A stretch of DNA of 64,000 nucleotides from RGIG3178 sp942492795 (lineage in GTDB: Bacteria > Bacillota > Clostridia > Christensenellales > QAND01): NCBI GenBank assembly GCA_942492795.1, contig OW818639.1:1426001-1490000 (forward strand), given 5' to 3'. Positions within the stretch are counted from its first letter, which is position 1, and each line of letters begins with the position of its first letter. Below, one piece after another: positions 18,602 through 29,494 of this stretch. The notes below the pieces were generated by a model. The model was not told where the DNA came from. It did no database searches and saw nothing but the letters and a program-made list of their open reading frames with translations. A program made the translations under genes and the position numbers.

Positions 18602-18910
18602 ATGAGTGGAGAGGCTTTGTGGAACAGAATCATTGAAGTGATTCCTGTTTCAGGCGAAGAATTACAAACTACCACTGGTCTTTGGTTCAAGGTATCCTCA
18701 ATCGACGGTCGATTGTCTGTTGATAAGGCGACCGACCATTCACCATCCAGCGAATTATCGATGCAAAGGCCTATCTTGAAGAAGGATTTCTTGCTCGTTT
18801 ATTCCTATTATGATCGTTGGGTTAACGGAGAAGTAGGCGTAAGACATGAGGTTAGTAGAAAGTCGCGAAATACAGCATATATTTTTGCATTGGTAGGGAA
18901 ATACATCTAG
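18602..18910 (+). CDS. Small hypothetical protein
   Basis: A 102-aa soluble protein with a strong AAAGGAGG site before the ATG. The central part is rich in aromatic residues (FLLVYSYYDRWVNGEVGV). No family recognised. It lies in the run of small genes between the R-M operon and the large helicase pair, all on the same strand. Confidence 0.55.
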   Translation: MSGEALWNRIIEVIPVSGEELQTTTGLWFKVSSIDGRLSVDKATDHSPSSELSMQRPILKKDFLLVYSYYDRWVNGEVGVRHEVSRKSRNTAYIFALVGKYI

Positions 18911-19064
18911 ATGCAATTAAGATTCCGAGAGATGTAATTGAATCAATAACGATCACTGCAGGTCCTTAATTCAATATTGGAAGAACTAGAGGCTTTCATG
19001 AGGTCTAAAATAGGTATTTTGAAAAGCCTCGTATTGACTGCCGGTCACGGGAATAGGAGTTTGT

Positions 19065-19637
19065 ATGTTTGAGATTCTAGATTCAGAAATAGAGCTGATT
19101 GATCAGTTTGTTCTTGAAATGGATCAAACTGAGGATTTGAACAAATTGGGTGGTTGGGGTATAGTTCACTTGGTTTGTGGTGCATATTACGCGCAGCAAG
19201 AAAGAGTGAAAAGGATAATAATTCAGAAACTTAATGAGCCTATGCTGATATTTAATTACTATGACGAAGATTATGCAGTAGTATTTGCCGAACATCTTAA
19301 GCAATGGGCTGAATCGGATGGAGGATTAGCCTTGGCAGAAAGAAGGCTAAAGACACAAGCTCGTGCACTAACTGTACAGCAATTCAAAACATCGAAGAGA
19401 TATCTAGGATTATCGATAGTATTGAATAGTCTAAAAGATCTAAGTTGTGATGAGGAGCTCGCCAGAGTTGGTGATTGGACAAGAGAGAATAAATACGGAT
19501 GGCAAAAACTATTCTTTGGAGCGGGTATGCTATTGACTAATGATGCCAAATTTTACTGGTCCGATTATAGCGAGTGTCTCCAATCCATGAAAGGCTCAAG
19601 GGATAGATTTGAAAAGTTATTTAAACACTTTGAATAG
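19065..19637 (+). CDS. Hypothetical soluble protein
   Basis: A 190-aa predicted helical protein with a TAGGAG site six bases before the ATG. No motif is recognised; W and Y residues are frequent near both ends (GGWGIVHLVCGAYYAQQ, YGWQKLFFGAG). It is 117 bp upstream of the 1203-aa gene and could belong to that defence module, but there is no direct evidence of it. Confidence 0.55.
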   Translation: MFEILDSEIELIDQFVLEMDQTEDLNKLGGWGIVHLVCGAYYAQQERVKRIIIQKLNEPMLIFNYYDEDYAVVFAEHLKQWAESDGGLALAERRLKTQARALTVQQFKTSKRYLGLSIVLNSLKDLSCDEELARVGDWTRENKYGWQKLFFGAGMLLTNDAKFYWSDYSECLQSMKGSRDRFEKLFKHFE

Positions 19638-19754
19638 AGAGGCAAATTAGCTTAAGATGGTTTTATCGTGGAAGAGAATTATCTTTTAGAAAGCATAAAT
19701 CGCAAAGTGAACCGTGGTAAAAACAATCTACTTATAAGTTAGGGGTTATCGATC

Positions 19755-22700
19755 GTGAGCATAATAAAGGGCGAAACAGATCTCTCTATTTTGGATCAAA
19801 TAATTCATGAGGCGCTTATCGGTTGTGAAATCTGGGCTGATTTAAAAATTAGCGATGAAGAATTTAGGTTCTTGACAACAAAAATACAAGAAGCTCTTTC
19901 GATAGAACCCAGTGCAAGAGAATATATTCGAGTGCTTGAAAAATACCCAAGTTGTTGTGTCACCCAAATGGTCTTCCATATGATCAACAGCCCTGTTGAT
20001 GATTTCTGGGGACCTTGGGCTGAGCAACTAAATATAACGATCGAAAATAATCAGACACGGGCAATTGGGCAAAAGGTCAATGCAACATTTAAAGCAAATG
20101 GCTTTACATATGACGAAGATGGATATACATATATCACACCGATTACCTGTCAAGCTGGGATCCCGCATATTTACCTAAAAGATCTATTTGAAATTGTGCA
20201 TGATGATGGCCAGAGGATTTTTGATCCGATTTCAATAATAAATGAGCTTAAGGGTTGGAAGAGCTATACAGTACATAAACCAGTTTCTAGGTTTATCAAC
20301 AATTATCGAGAAAAGGCTATTACGCTATTAAATGACATTAATGATATTAAGCAAAGTAGATCTTCCAATTGCCTAAATGCAGATGCATATGACGATGTAC
20401 TTCTCAATGCTTTTTTTGAATGGGAGACTAGCCGGAAGAATATTAGCACTCGTAGAGGAGCAATACAGAATGACTATCCTTTCCCAACGATAGTGTTCTC
20501 GGAAGATGGGAAAGGCGTATGTTTACTGCTGCCCTCCATCATATCGCACAATGAGTACGCATCTCAAATTACCTGGGTTATATCGGTTGAGGGCCAAAAG
20601 GATATGCAGGTCAATCGTAAGTACTATAACGATTTCGAAAAGCTATATTCGAATGAAGCTCTGATATCCATAACACCAGCATCTAACTATCAAATTAAGC
20701 TTTTCGATGACATTAAACAAGACACACCCTTGAAAGAACAACGAGTCATTGGTTTGGGCGATTCCTGTTATCTGTTGTTTGACTCTCACGGTAAGCGCAT
20801 CTATGATAACTTCCTGCCTAATGACTCCGGATACATTATTTGTAATAGAAATCATCAAATTATTTTTGAGAATATAAATTTTAACACGATAGATATGCCA
20901 ATAAACGCTAATGCCTACACGGCTTATGTTTTTGCACCGGAATCTTCCAATGCAAGAATCCGGATTCTATCTGATAGCGAAGACATTGTTTTGAGGACAC
21001 ACCACTTTCTACTAACAAGCCTTGTCGATACTCGTTGCCTATTCGGTGAAGAAGCTAAAAGCGGGATGCTACCGATCTTGACAGTATTTCCAAACTTGTC
21101 CATCAATAAAAATGAGCAGGAGCAATGGGATGATTTCTCGATTACCCTGCATCACAGGCAAACAGGGTTTAAACAAACCTACATGGCAAAGGAAATCGAA
21201 AGTAGTGAAGATCACCTAAAGCTCTCCAGTCTGTTTGCGAATGAAAATCCCTTTCATGGCATTTATGATATACGTATTTATGAGGGATCATCGTTTCGAA
21301 AAAATATGAGCTTTATCTATGTGCCAGATGTTCAGTACGTTGATGATGGCTTGTCCCCATGGCCGCATAAATCATCAAGCGCAAAAAGAACAGGATTCAG
21401 CTATGTATGTCCTAAAAATGTCAGTATTCAAATACAATCTGATGCTAATACGTCTTTAGAGAATCAAGATGGGCAAACATGGACGCGGGTGTGGTTGGAT
21501 GCAGCAAGATCAACAATAACGGGCACTATTGCCTTCGATAGTGGTAGTGTGTCAACTGTGATCACATGGATAAAAACTGTTCGCTTTTTGAGTTGGAGTT
21601 TTTGGGATGAATCAAAACTCGAATCCGAACATTGCTTTGAGACGCGATTATTCACAGAGACTGATCTTAAGGATTCGAAATATTGGTTGTTATTATGGAT
21701 GCAACGATCCGAGCTAGATAATATACCAATTATCGAACTGCGAAATAAGAGTGGAAATATCCTGCAAACCATGGAAATAAATATGGCAAACAGTGGTAAA
21801 TGCGCTATATCATTTAATAGCTTTGCAACAACAATTGAAAATAATAAGCTCCCCATCGATTTTGTCCTTTGCTTTCGATCGAGAGGAATACTGCATCAAG
21901 TAGTGCTCGCACATTTGAGCGAATCAGTGATTCTTTCAAATTTGCAGTATCAGAATGACGAAAGAACGAAGGATCGTCCTGTGCTGTTTTGGAAAGCAGA
22001 CCATCCGACTCCGAGTACCCCGGTGTCAATCAGAGGAATCACAGAGACGGATTTTGAGCTAACCATAGCTTTTGATAAAGTAAGGTATTCTGAGCAACAA
22101 ATAAAATATTATTTGTATCTTCAACAAGCGCTGCCTGCCGGCTTATATAAAGTCGAGCCGCAGGTTATGGAAGACTTTTTTGCTGAGGATTCAGGATATC
22201 GTCCTCCAATCCTCCAGGGAGAAAATATGCTCTATGTCAATGTGAATGATCTCGAAAAAAACATCAAAAATTTAGTTGGATTACTTAAATTAATTTTGGT
22301 GTGTAGCAACAAACTTCAAAGTCTAGAGCGAATATCCCATTTTATTGAGAAGAACAGCGAAAAAATATCAGTTGACGTAAATGACACCGTATGCAAACTT
22401 TTGTCCTGTCTAATAGTCAATTTTGCTGAGGAGGAAGATGCCCGGTCGCAATTGATTATGCAATTAATAGATCTAATCAATACGCGCTTGCTATCGGATG
22501 TACACCGTACACGGATTTCCAAACAAATGCTTACATACTCCCTGAGCGACGCCAAGATAAAGTTATGCTTTCATAAACTCAGACTTTGGCTGTTTAAAGC
22601 GGATATAAAAAGTGATATCAGTTTTGAGGAAATTCGAAAAATCGGTGAATTGAGTTCTGAATGGGAATTGCTTTGGATGCTAAGAACCAAACGGCAGAAA

Positions 22701-23366
22701 GGGTTAGTACAAAAGCTTAAAAATACTGTAGGGCCTGACACGTTAAAGGAAATATTATGTTTTAAACCATCGCGGCTTTGTTACAATCCCCTTTGGGATA
22801 CTTGTCTTGAAAACGTCATAAACAACCAATGTGCTTGCACAAATGTTGTAATATCGAAAAATTTATGTGGCATATCTGAAGATTTCAGAAACATGTTCGA
22901 CTGGGGCGTCGGTTATGCAAAACCCTGGCTTGACCTTAAGAGAAGGCCATTAACTGGAACTTATTTCTGTGGCAAAACCTATATTGATTTAATTATTACA
23001 TGGTATTTAAATGCTTCAAAAGGAAACAGGAACCCTAGCGATTATGCTGAATCCGTACACCGGCTTTACCCTCAACTTGATACATTAATAGGCTGTATGT
23101 TCACAAAGATGAAGGGCATTACTAGCAAATACTTACTGAACATGGCTGGTAGAAATATGGGAATAGATGACGGGTTTTATCCGCTATTCTACTATTGTGC
23201 GATTTCTGCCCTCGCATCTTCTTTCTACTCTCATGATCTGATTTCTGAGGAAGAGTACGCGCCAGCACAGTCTTTTTTGATTAGTATGATAGCCATCTTT
23301 CCTCAACTCGTACAATGGGATCTTCTATTATGTGAACTGATTCTTTTTTTTGAAAGGGGTATATAG
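19755..23366 (+). CDS. Large protein paired with DUF1998 helicase, Druantia III DruH-like candidate
   Basis: The 1203-aa product starts at GTG. I see no signal peptide, membrane helix or known catalytic motif. The N-terminal third is helical, the middle (about 350-800) looks beta-rich, and the C-terminal third is helical. It is separated by only 3 bp from a DUF1998-type superfamily 2 helicase, so the two are coupled. A two-gene unit made of a long protein of unknown fold and a very long DUF1998 helicase matches the layout of Druantia type III (DruH plus DruE). The assignment rests on size and context, not on recognised sequence. Confidence 0.55.
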   Translation: MSIIKGETDLSILDQIIHEALIGCEIWADLKISDEEFRFLTTKIQEALSIEPSAREYIRVLEKYPSCCVTQMVFHMINSPVDDFWGPWAEQLNITIENNQTRAIGQKVNATFKANGFTYDEDGYTYITPITCQAGIPHIYLKDLFEIVHDDGQRIFDPISIINELKGWKSYTVHKPVSRFINNYREKAITLLNDINDIKQSRSSNCLNADAYDDVLLNAFFEWETSRKNISTRRGAIQNDYPFPTIVFSEDGKGVCLLLPSIISHNEYASQITWVISVEGQKDMQVNRKYYNDFEKLYSNEALISITPASNYQIKLFDDIKQDTPLKEQRVIGLGDSCYLLFDSHGKRIYDNFLPNDSGYIICNRNHQIIFENINFNTIDMPINANAYTAYVFAPESSNARIRILSDSEDIVLRTHHFLLTSLVDTRCLFGEEAKSGMLPILTVFPNLSINKNEQEQWDDFSITLHHRQTGFKQTYMAKEIESSEDHLKLSSLFANENPFHGIYDIRIYEGSSFRKNMSFIYVPDVQYVDDGLSPWPHKSSSAKRTGFSYVCPKNVSIQIQSDANTSLENQDGQTWTRVWLDAARSTITGTIAFDSGSVSTVITWIKTVRFLSWSFWDESKLESEHCFETRLFTETDLKDSKYWLLLWMQRSELDNIPIIELRNKSGNILQTMEINMANSGKCAISFNSFATTIENNKLPIDFVLCFRSRGILHQVVLAHLSESVILSNLQYQNDERTKDRPVLFWKADHPTPSTPVSIRGITETDFELTIAFDKVRYSEQQIKYYLYLQQALPAGLYKVEPQVMEDFFAEDSGYRPPILQGENMLYVNVNDLEKNIKNLVGLLKLILVCSNKLQSLERISHFIEKNSEKISVDVNDTVCKLLSCLIVNFAEEEDARSQLIMQLIDLINTRLLSDVHRTRISKQMLTYSLSDAKIKLCFHKLRLWLFKADIKSDISFEEIRKIGELSSEWELLWMLRTKRQKGLVQKLKNTVGPDTLKEILCFKPSRLCYNPLWDTCLENVINNQCACTNVVISKNLCGISEDFRNMFDWGVGYAKPWLDLKRRPLTGTYFCGKTYIDLIITWYLNASKGNRNPSDYAESVHRLYPQLDTLIGCMFTKMKGITSKYLLNMAGRNMGIDDGFYPLFYYCAISALASSFYSHDLISEEEYAPAQSFLISMIAIFPQLVQWDLLLCELILFFERGI

Positions 23367-23369
23367 TCA

Positions 23370-26300
23370 ATGTCAATGGATCCAATCATTACAAAAAACA
23401 CTATTGAGCAGGAATACCGCGACTATCTAATATCTATTTTGACAGTGCGCAACAATGAGATCACGCAGAAAGCCGAACAAGCGATCAAGAAAAGTACTTT
23501 TGTAAAGGGCCCATATTTGGAGACGACACCACCTTTTAAAACCGGAAGAAGTCTTCGGGATTTACACAAGGAAGGCATTCTGAGCGGTGAATTTGAAAAG
23601 ATTGCTTCTGAAATTCATTACGATCGTGCTCTCTATTTGCATCAAGAAACTGCTATCAGAAAAATTACTTCTGAAGGCAAAAACATCATCGTTGCAACCG
23701 GGACTGGAAGCGGAAAAACAGAGTGCTATTTTTTGCCGATCTTTGATTCCCTGATGAAACAGGCAGAAGAGGGGACGCTCAACTCTGGAGTTCAAGCTCT
23801 TTTGCTATTCCCTATGAATGCTTTAGCAAACGACCAACTAAAAAAGCTACGGCAATTGCTTGCCCATTATCCGCAAATAACTTTTGGTAGGTATACCGGT
23901 GAATCATCCTTTGATGATGAGGAATCCGCCCGACGTGAGTATGAACAAAAATACAATGAGTCGCCTCTTCCCAATGAATGCCTCTCCAGACCAAGAATGC
24001 AAAATGATCCCCCACACCTACTACTCACTAATTATTCAATGTTGGAATATCTGCTCTTGCGGCCCGATGACAGTAAGTTCTTCGATGGCTTACTAGCGAA
24101 GAACTGGCGCTTTTTGATAATCGACGAAGCCCACACATATAAAGGAGCTAATGGAACGGAAATTGCATTGCTTCTTCGTAGACTTAAGGAGCGGATTTCC
24201 CATAACACAGATCGCAAACTTCGGTGTATTGCGACAAGCGCAACGCTGGGTAATGAAGATGCCAAGGATGATTTGGCTGAATTTGCAACAAGTATCTTTG
24301 GTGAACCGTTTATTGCAAACGATATTATTACATCCAAGCGAGTCCGAAGGGAATTGGATGCAACGATGAGTAATTTTTCGCCAGAGGATTACTTGAAATT
24401 GCGGAAGATTGTCAAAGGGCAAAGCGAGGAAGAGAAAGGCTACGCAGTTTGGAGTGAGCTTGTTAAAGACAAACGTATTATCGATACCCACAATATATTA
24501 GAGAACAATCCAAGGCGTTTTGATGACGTCGCAGATCATGTCTTTAAAGACCTACCAACAGCAAAGCAACGCGAGGATAGCTTATCGAACATGGTTGAGC
24601 TAGCGACACTAGCAAAACCAGATTATAATTCGGCATCACTGCTGCCGGCACGTTATCACCTGTTTATTAAGTCGTTGGAAGGCATGTTTGTATCTCTCTA
24701 CCCAGATTATCGCGTCTATTTGGATAGAAAGGAGCGAATTTACGAGAATGGCCTTGCGCTTCCGGTGTTTGAACTCGCCAATTGTCAGCACTGTGGGCAG
24801 GAATATATCATTGGGAAAACCTCTATTGACGGATATCTACATCAGGTGAGCGAACAGGAAAAACCCGAGTACTATTTATTCTCGCTACAGTCAACCGATG
24901 TCAATATAGAGGTAGATGACGATGCTTTTGAGGACACAGATATTAATAATTTAGAGGCGTTTGATCTTTGTGCCTCATGTGGAAAAATAACTCATACGAT
25001 AGAAGGGAAAGCACAGTGCTGCAGCGAATCTAATAAAAACAAAACAATACATGTATATAAATTGAATTACAGCGGGCGCCATAACGACATGAACACCTGT
25101 GCAGTTTGCGGATCGGTTTCTGCTTCGGTTGTTAGACGTTTTCTTACTTCCAATCATGCCGCAACATTTGCCATTGCAAACAGTCTTTACTCCTTAATTC
25201 CCCCAAGGCAAAATTTTAAGCCAGTGGATCCCGAGGATGATTTTTTTAGTGCTGATGTTCCCACTGTTAATTCAGCATATAACGAGGAAAGCGGCAGGAA
25301 GCTGCTCATTTTTTCAGACAATCGCCAAGAAGCAGCATTTTTCGCCGGCTATATGAACAATAAATACAACCAGCTCATGTGGCGACGTTTAATGCTTAAA
25401 GAACTACAAAACCAGCCAAATGGTATGCGATTGGATGATTTGATGTCTAACATCGTATCCGAAGCGGATAGGGCCGGATTATTCCAACGAATCAGTGTGG
25501 ATTCGTTAAGCGATGCTCAAAAAAAGAATTTAGCTGCAATGTATGTCATGTATGAGTTTATAGCCATTGATAAATCAACAGGGCTCGAAGGACGTGGTTA
25601 TGTAGAAATCTTTCCAGAAAAGCTCAAATCTGGGAGCAAATGGGAGTTGACCTCTGATGAAACTTGGGATGTTCTCCGCTATATGATGGATACACTGCGA
25701 ACAGCTGGTGCTTGTATTTTTCCCGACCAGGTCAATGTAAGAGATGAATTCTTTTTTCCAAGGAATCGGGATGTGTTCTTCCGTAAAGAAAAGAGAGCAC
25801 ATTCTGCCGGTAAAGAGATACTAAGCTTTATCCCAGAAGGAAATCGGAAAAACAAAAGACTTAAATACATCATGAAGTTACTTGAACAGCAAGGAGTTGC
25901 AGAGGAAGGAAGGAATAAAAAGGCACTTAAATTACTGGATGAAGCATATCAACTGCTTTCAAAGTTGGCAGAGAGAGGATATTTCGTTAAGGAGAATCTT
26001 GGAAACGCCGGTGTTGGTTACTCAATCAACTTCCGCAAATGGTATGCTAAATATATCCCTGACGATACAACCTTGTTTTGTTGTGATAAATGCGGGCAAA
26101 TTGCTACATATAATGTTCTCAATATTTGTTCAGAGCTTAAGTGTACCGGTAAGCTTATTCCAATCGTTGCCTCGTCCCTTCGAAGTGATCCATATTATAG
26201 TGGCCTTTACACTAATACAAAAATAATCCCAATGATCGCAAAGGAACATACTGCGCAACTGACAAAGGAGGCTGCTGGTGATTATCAACATGATTTTGAA

Positions 26301-28085
26301 AATGGTAATATTAATGTATTAAGTTGCTCGACAACCTTTGAAATGGGTGTAGATGTTGGTGAGTTAGAGGCAACCTTCCTTCGTAATGTGCCACCTGAGA
26401 CGACAAACTACATTCAGCGAGCCGGAAGAGCGGGACGACGCACATCTTCAACAGCCTTTTCTGTCACCTTCGCTCGACGCAATAGCCATGATATCAACTA
26501 TTTCAACCATCCATCGGAAATAATCAATGGAAAGATACATCCTCCGTACATTGAAGTAAGTAATGATAAGATAGCCTTGCGCCATGTGAATTCTGTCATC
26601 TTTGCCTGGTTTTTTAAGAGATATCCTGTATATTTCAGGGATGGTGTAAAGGCCCTAGTAGGATACGGCGGTGGGGTTAGTGCTCCTACGGTTCTACTAG
26701 ATGAATTAAGCAAGCACCCTGCCGAATTGATACAGGCAATAAAGACGATACTCCCACAAGACCTAATTACTCGTATGGGAATTGAAACATGGCAATTTGT
26801 GGAGCTCTTGGTAGGTTCTGATGGCTCCCTGACGAAAGCTATTTCCATTAGGAAAGAAGAATTAGAGCATTTACAACAATTGAGAACAAAACTATTTGAG
26901 AAGGAACATTCAACAAAATCCGTAGAATCTCTCATTAATACTTACAGGGAAGAAAAAACGATTAACTTTTTAGCCTCAAACGGTGTTCTTCCTAAATATG
27001 GATTCCCGATTGATGTAGTATCACTAAACATTCTAAACAACTCGGAAGATGCAAAGCGTGTTGATTTGTCTCGTGATCTCAGACTCGCTATTGCCGAATT
27101 TGCTCCACCAAGCAGTGTCGTAGCGAATGGGAAGGTTTGGAAGAGCAGTTATATCAATACAATTCCTGGTAAAGGATGGCCTGTTTATAACTATTTTGAA
27201 TGCTCAAATTTGAGATGTAAGCATATTTCTCCCCCGGAGGAGCTAGCCGTCCTGGATCAGGATGACACCGAGCAAGAAATGCCATGCCCGCTTTGCTCGG
27301 AACTAATGAGAAGAAGAAAATTCCTTATCCCCATATTCGGCTTTTCGACTTCCATGGAGGACAAACCGAAATCAGTCGGTGATAATAGACCCCAACACGG
27401 CTATTCAAACCGTATCCAGTTTTGGGGCATTGGCAATTTAGATACATATCAACAACAATTGCGCAAAGAGAGTAGTATATTTGAAAATGAGCGCGTGGTG
27501 AAGGCGGAGTATTCGCCAAATGGTAAACTAGTTGTTTTAAACCGTGGGAAGAATGGCGCAGGTCTTTGGGTGTGTCAAACATGTGGATTTGTAAAGGAGT
27601 TTCCTACCGAACCGAAGCACAAGAACAAATATGGCTATGATTGTGTCAATACACATTTATTGAATGCATCATTAGGACATTCATTCACGACTGATGTTTT
27701 GCGATTGGAAATGCCTTACCACTTGAACCCCTTTGTAGTAGGTGAAAAAGACGTTAGGTTATCCGTTCTCTATGCCATCTTAGATGGCGCTGCTGATGCG
27801 CTAGGAATATCACGGAATGACATTAGCGGTTGCATTGACTATGATAGTGAAAATCCTGCCATTATCATTTTCGATGAATCTTCGGGCGGTGCAGGCCATG
27901 TAAAGAAGATATTTGAAAATCTATCTTCAGTTTTGAATGCTTCATTGAGACGAGTTAATGGTGATTGTGGTTGCTCGGATGAGACATCATGTTATGGCTG
28001 CTTACGCAGTTATGAAAATCAGTATGAACATGAAAAGCTGACCAGAGGCGGGGCGAAGGAATATTTAACTTGGCTGTTAAAATAA
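23370..28085 (+). CDS. DEAD/DEAH-box helicase with C-terminal DUF1998, Druantia DruE-like candidate
   Basis: The 1571-aa superfamily 2 helicase has Walker A GTGSGKT at 111-117, DEAH at 252-255, a TSATLGN motif and an RAGRAGR motif VI region near residue 1020. Several CxxC zinc knuckles lie in the middle (CQHCGQ, CASCG, CAVCG, CCDKCG) and near 1290-1310. A DUF1998 C-terminus has GGAGHVKK and the Cys cluster CGCSDETSCYGCLRSYENQ, followed by EHEKLTRG. DUF1998 helicases occur in Druantia (DruE), in DISARM-type systems and in housekeeping MrfA. Length and the upstream 1203-aa partner favour a Druantia-type system; no PLD-like or methylase DISARM gene is present. Confidence 0.8.
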   Translation: MSMDPIITKNTIEQEYRDYLISILTVRNNEITQKAEQAIKKSTFVKGPYLETTPPFKTGRSLRDLHKEGILSGEFEKIASEIHYDRALYLHQETAIRKITSEGKNIIVATGTGSGKTECYFLPIFDSLMKQAEEGTLNSGVQALLLFPMNALANDQLKKLRQLLAHYPQITFGRYTGESSFDDEESARREYEQKYNESPLPNECLSRPRMQNDPPHLLLTNYSMLEYLLLRPDDSKFFDGLLAKNWRFLIIDEAHTYKGANGTEIALLLRRLKERISHNTDRKLRCIATSATLGNEDAKDDLAEFATSIFGEPFIANDIITSKRVRRELDATMSNFSPEDYLKLRKIVKGQSEEEKGYAVWSELVKDKRIIDTHNILENNPRRFDDVADHVFKDLPTAKQREDSLSNMVELATLAKPDYNSASLLPARYHLFIKSLEGMFVSLYPDYRVYLDRKERIYENGLALPVFELANCQHCGQEYIIGKTSIDGYLHQVSEQEKPEYYLFSLQSTDVNIEVDDDAFEDTDINNLEAFDLCASCGKITHTIEGKAQCCSESNKNKTIHVYKLNYSGRHNDMNTCAVCGSVSASVVRRFLTSNHAATFAIANSLYSLIPPRQNFKPVDPEDDFFSADVPTVNSAYNEESGRKLLIFSDNRQEAAFFAGYMNNKYNQLMWRRLMLKELQNQPNGMRLDDLMSNIVSEADRAGLFQRISVDSLSDAQKKNLAAMYVMYEFIAIDKSTGLEGRGYVEIFPEKLKSGSKWELTSDETWDVLRYMMDTLRTAGACIFPDQVNVRDEFFFPRNRDVFFRKEKRAHSAGKEILSFIPEGNRKNKRLKYIMKLLEQQGVAEEGRNKKALKLLDEAYQLLSKLAERGYFVKENLGNAGVGYSINFRKWYAKYIPDDTTLFCCDKCGQIATYNVLNICSELKCTGKLIPIVASSLRSDPYYSGLYTNTKIIPMIAKEHTAQLTKEAAGDYQHDFENGNINVLSCSTTFEMGVDVGELEATFLRNVPPETTNYIQRAGRAGRRTSSTAFSVTFARRNSHDINYFNHPSEIINGKIHPPYIEVSNDKIALRHVNSVIFAWFFKRYPVYFRDGVKALVGYGGGVSAPTVLLDELSKHPAELIQAIKTILPQDLITRMGIETWQFVELLVGSDGSLTKAISIRKEELEHLQQLRTKLFEKEHSTKSVESLINTYREEKTINFLASNGVLPKYGFPIDVVSLNILNNSEDAKRVDLSRDLRLAIAEFAPPSSVVANGKVWKSSYINTIPGKGWPVYNYFECSNLRCKHISPPEELAVLDQDDTEQEMPCPLCSELMRRRKFLIPIFGFSTSMEDKPKSVGDNRPQHGYSNRIQFWGIGNLDTYQQQLRKESSIFENERVVKAEYSPNGKLVVLNRGKNGAGLWVCQTCGFVKEFPTEPKHKNKYGYDCVNTHLLNASLGHSFTTDVLRLEMPYHLNPFVVGEKDVRLSVLYAILDGAADALGISRNDISGCIDYDSENPAIIIFDESSGGAGHVKKIFENLSSVLNASLRRVNGDCGCSDETSCYGCLRSYENQYEHEKLTRGGAKEYLTWLLK

Positions 28086-28257
28086 AAATCAAACCTTGGC
28101 TATAACAGTATTGAGCTGGTTGAACAGTCTTCGCAAAATACTGCAAGACTAATTTGATTAATCGTAAAAATGCCATATTGGTTTCCCGAGATGCTAATAA
28201 CACTTTTTTCGATTAAAGGTAAAGTTGAACTAATAAAGGGTGGCAGGAGTTTGCATA

Positions 28258-29358
28258 ATGAAAGATCTATCTAAGTATATGGGTTGCCTGATCGGCGGCG
28301 CTGCTGGTGATGCACTGGGCTATGCGGTTGAGTTTTCGAGCATTGCTCAGATCCATCGGAAATATGGCGAAAATGGCATACAGCAATATTCCATATCGTC
28401 TTCAGGCAAAGCGCTATTATCCGATGATACACAGATGACTCTATTTACAGCGAACGGTCTATTGCTGGGCATTACCAGAGGACGTTTGCGAGGCATTATG
28501 GGTCCGATAGAGGACTATATATATCGGGCTTATCTCGATTGGCTATATACACAGACAGGCAAATCACCACATGATTATCAATATACGTGGCTTAGGAATG
28601 TCGAAAGGTTAAACGCCAGAAGAGCGCCCGGGACCACTTGCCTTAGTGCACTTTCAAGCAGTAAATGTGGCACGATGGATCAGCCGATCAACGACAGCAA
28701 GGGTTGCGGCGGGGTCATGCGTGTAGCACCAATAGGGCTCTATTTTTGCGAGCATGAGAACGAAGAGTTAATAACTGATCTTGGAGCAAAGACAGCTGCC
28801 ATTACCCATGGGCATCCATTGGGTTTCATTCCGGCAGCAACTCTAGTTAATATTGTCTACAATTGCTTCAGAGATAGTTTTAGTTCTCTTGAAGCAGTCA
28901 TTAATCATAGTATTGAATTCACCGCAAAAATATATTCAAAATATCCCGATACCGATTATTTGCTAAACCTCCTAAAAAAGGCAGTTGAACTTTCAAAGAC
29001 TGATTATGAAGATATAATCTGCATAGAACAACTCGGCGAAGGTTGGGTTGCGGAAGAAGCGCTTGCTATTGCCATCTATTGTTCATTGAAGTATACCGAC
29101 AACTTTGAGAAGGCAGTTGTCGCAGCTGTTAATCATAGTGGAGACAGTGATTCGATAGGTTCAGTGACTGGCAATATCTTAGGAACTTGGTTAGGGATAG
29201 GGAGTATTCCACAGCATTTTAAAGATGAACTTGAGCTATTGGATGTTATCGAAGAAATTGCCAAGGATTTATATAACGACTGCAAAATGTCTGAGTATTC
29301 GACTTATGCGGATGATGTTTGGGAAAGTAAATATGCTGAAGTGATATATGGCAGATAA
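28258..29358 (+). CDS. ADP-ribosylglycohydrolase family protein
   Basis: The 366-aa enzyme belongs to the DraG/ARH family, which removes ADP-ribose from proteins or nucleic acids using two magnesium ions. Both metal sites are visible: GGAAGDALGYAVEF at 13-26 with SDDTQMT at 55-61, and SGDSDSIG near residue 300. The ATG at 28258 has a CAGGAG site; an upstream GTG has none. It lies between the helicase pair and the HD/PARIS-like operon, 172 bp behind the helicase. It could be an antitoxin-like or phage-response enzyme, but no ADP-ribosyltransferase partner is recognised here. Confidence 0.88.
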   Translation: MKDLSKYMGCLIGGAAGDALGYAVEFSSIAQIHRKYGENGIQQYSISSSGKALLSDDTQMTLFTANGLLLGITRGRLRGIMGPIEDYIYRAYLDWLYTQTGKSPHDYQYTWLRNVERLNARRAPGTTCLSALSSSKCGTMDQPINDSKGCGGVMRVAPIGLYFCEHENEELITDLGAKTAAITHGHPLGFIPAATLVNIVYNCFRDSFSSLEAVINHSIEFTAKIYSKYPDTDYLLNLLKKAVELSKTDYEDIICIEQLGEGWVAEEALAIAIYCSLKYTDNFEKAVVAAVNHSGDSDSIGSVTGNILGTWLGIGSIPQHFKDELELLDVIEEIAKDLYNDCKMSEYSTYADDVWESKYAEVIYGR

Positions 29359-29494
29359 GACGAATACAAGAATCTGATAGACATTGGAAGAGGCGCTTAA
29401 GCACCTTTGACATGGTTGCTATATTATGGGATTTTTGGCAGATACATATAAGAAATATCGAAACGCAGTCTACCTTATGTCGTTTGGAGGCAAT

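Noticed and set aside
23370..28085. DISARM system
   Set aside because: The DUF1998 helicase is a single long protein, and no drmC-type PLD or DISARM methylase gene is adjacent.
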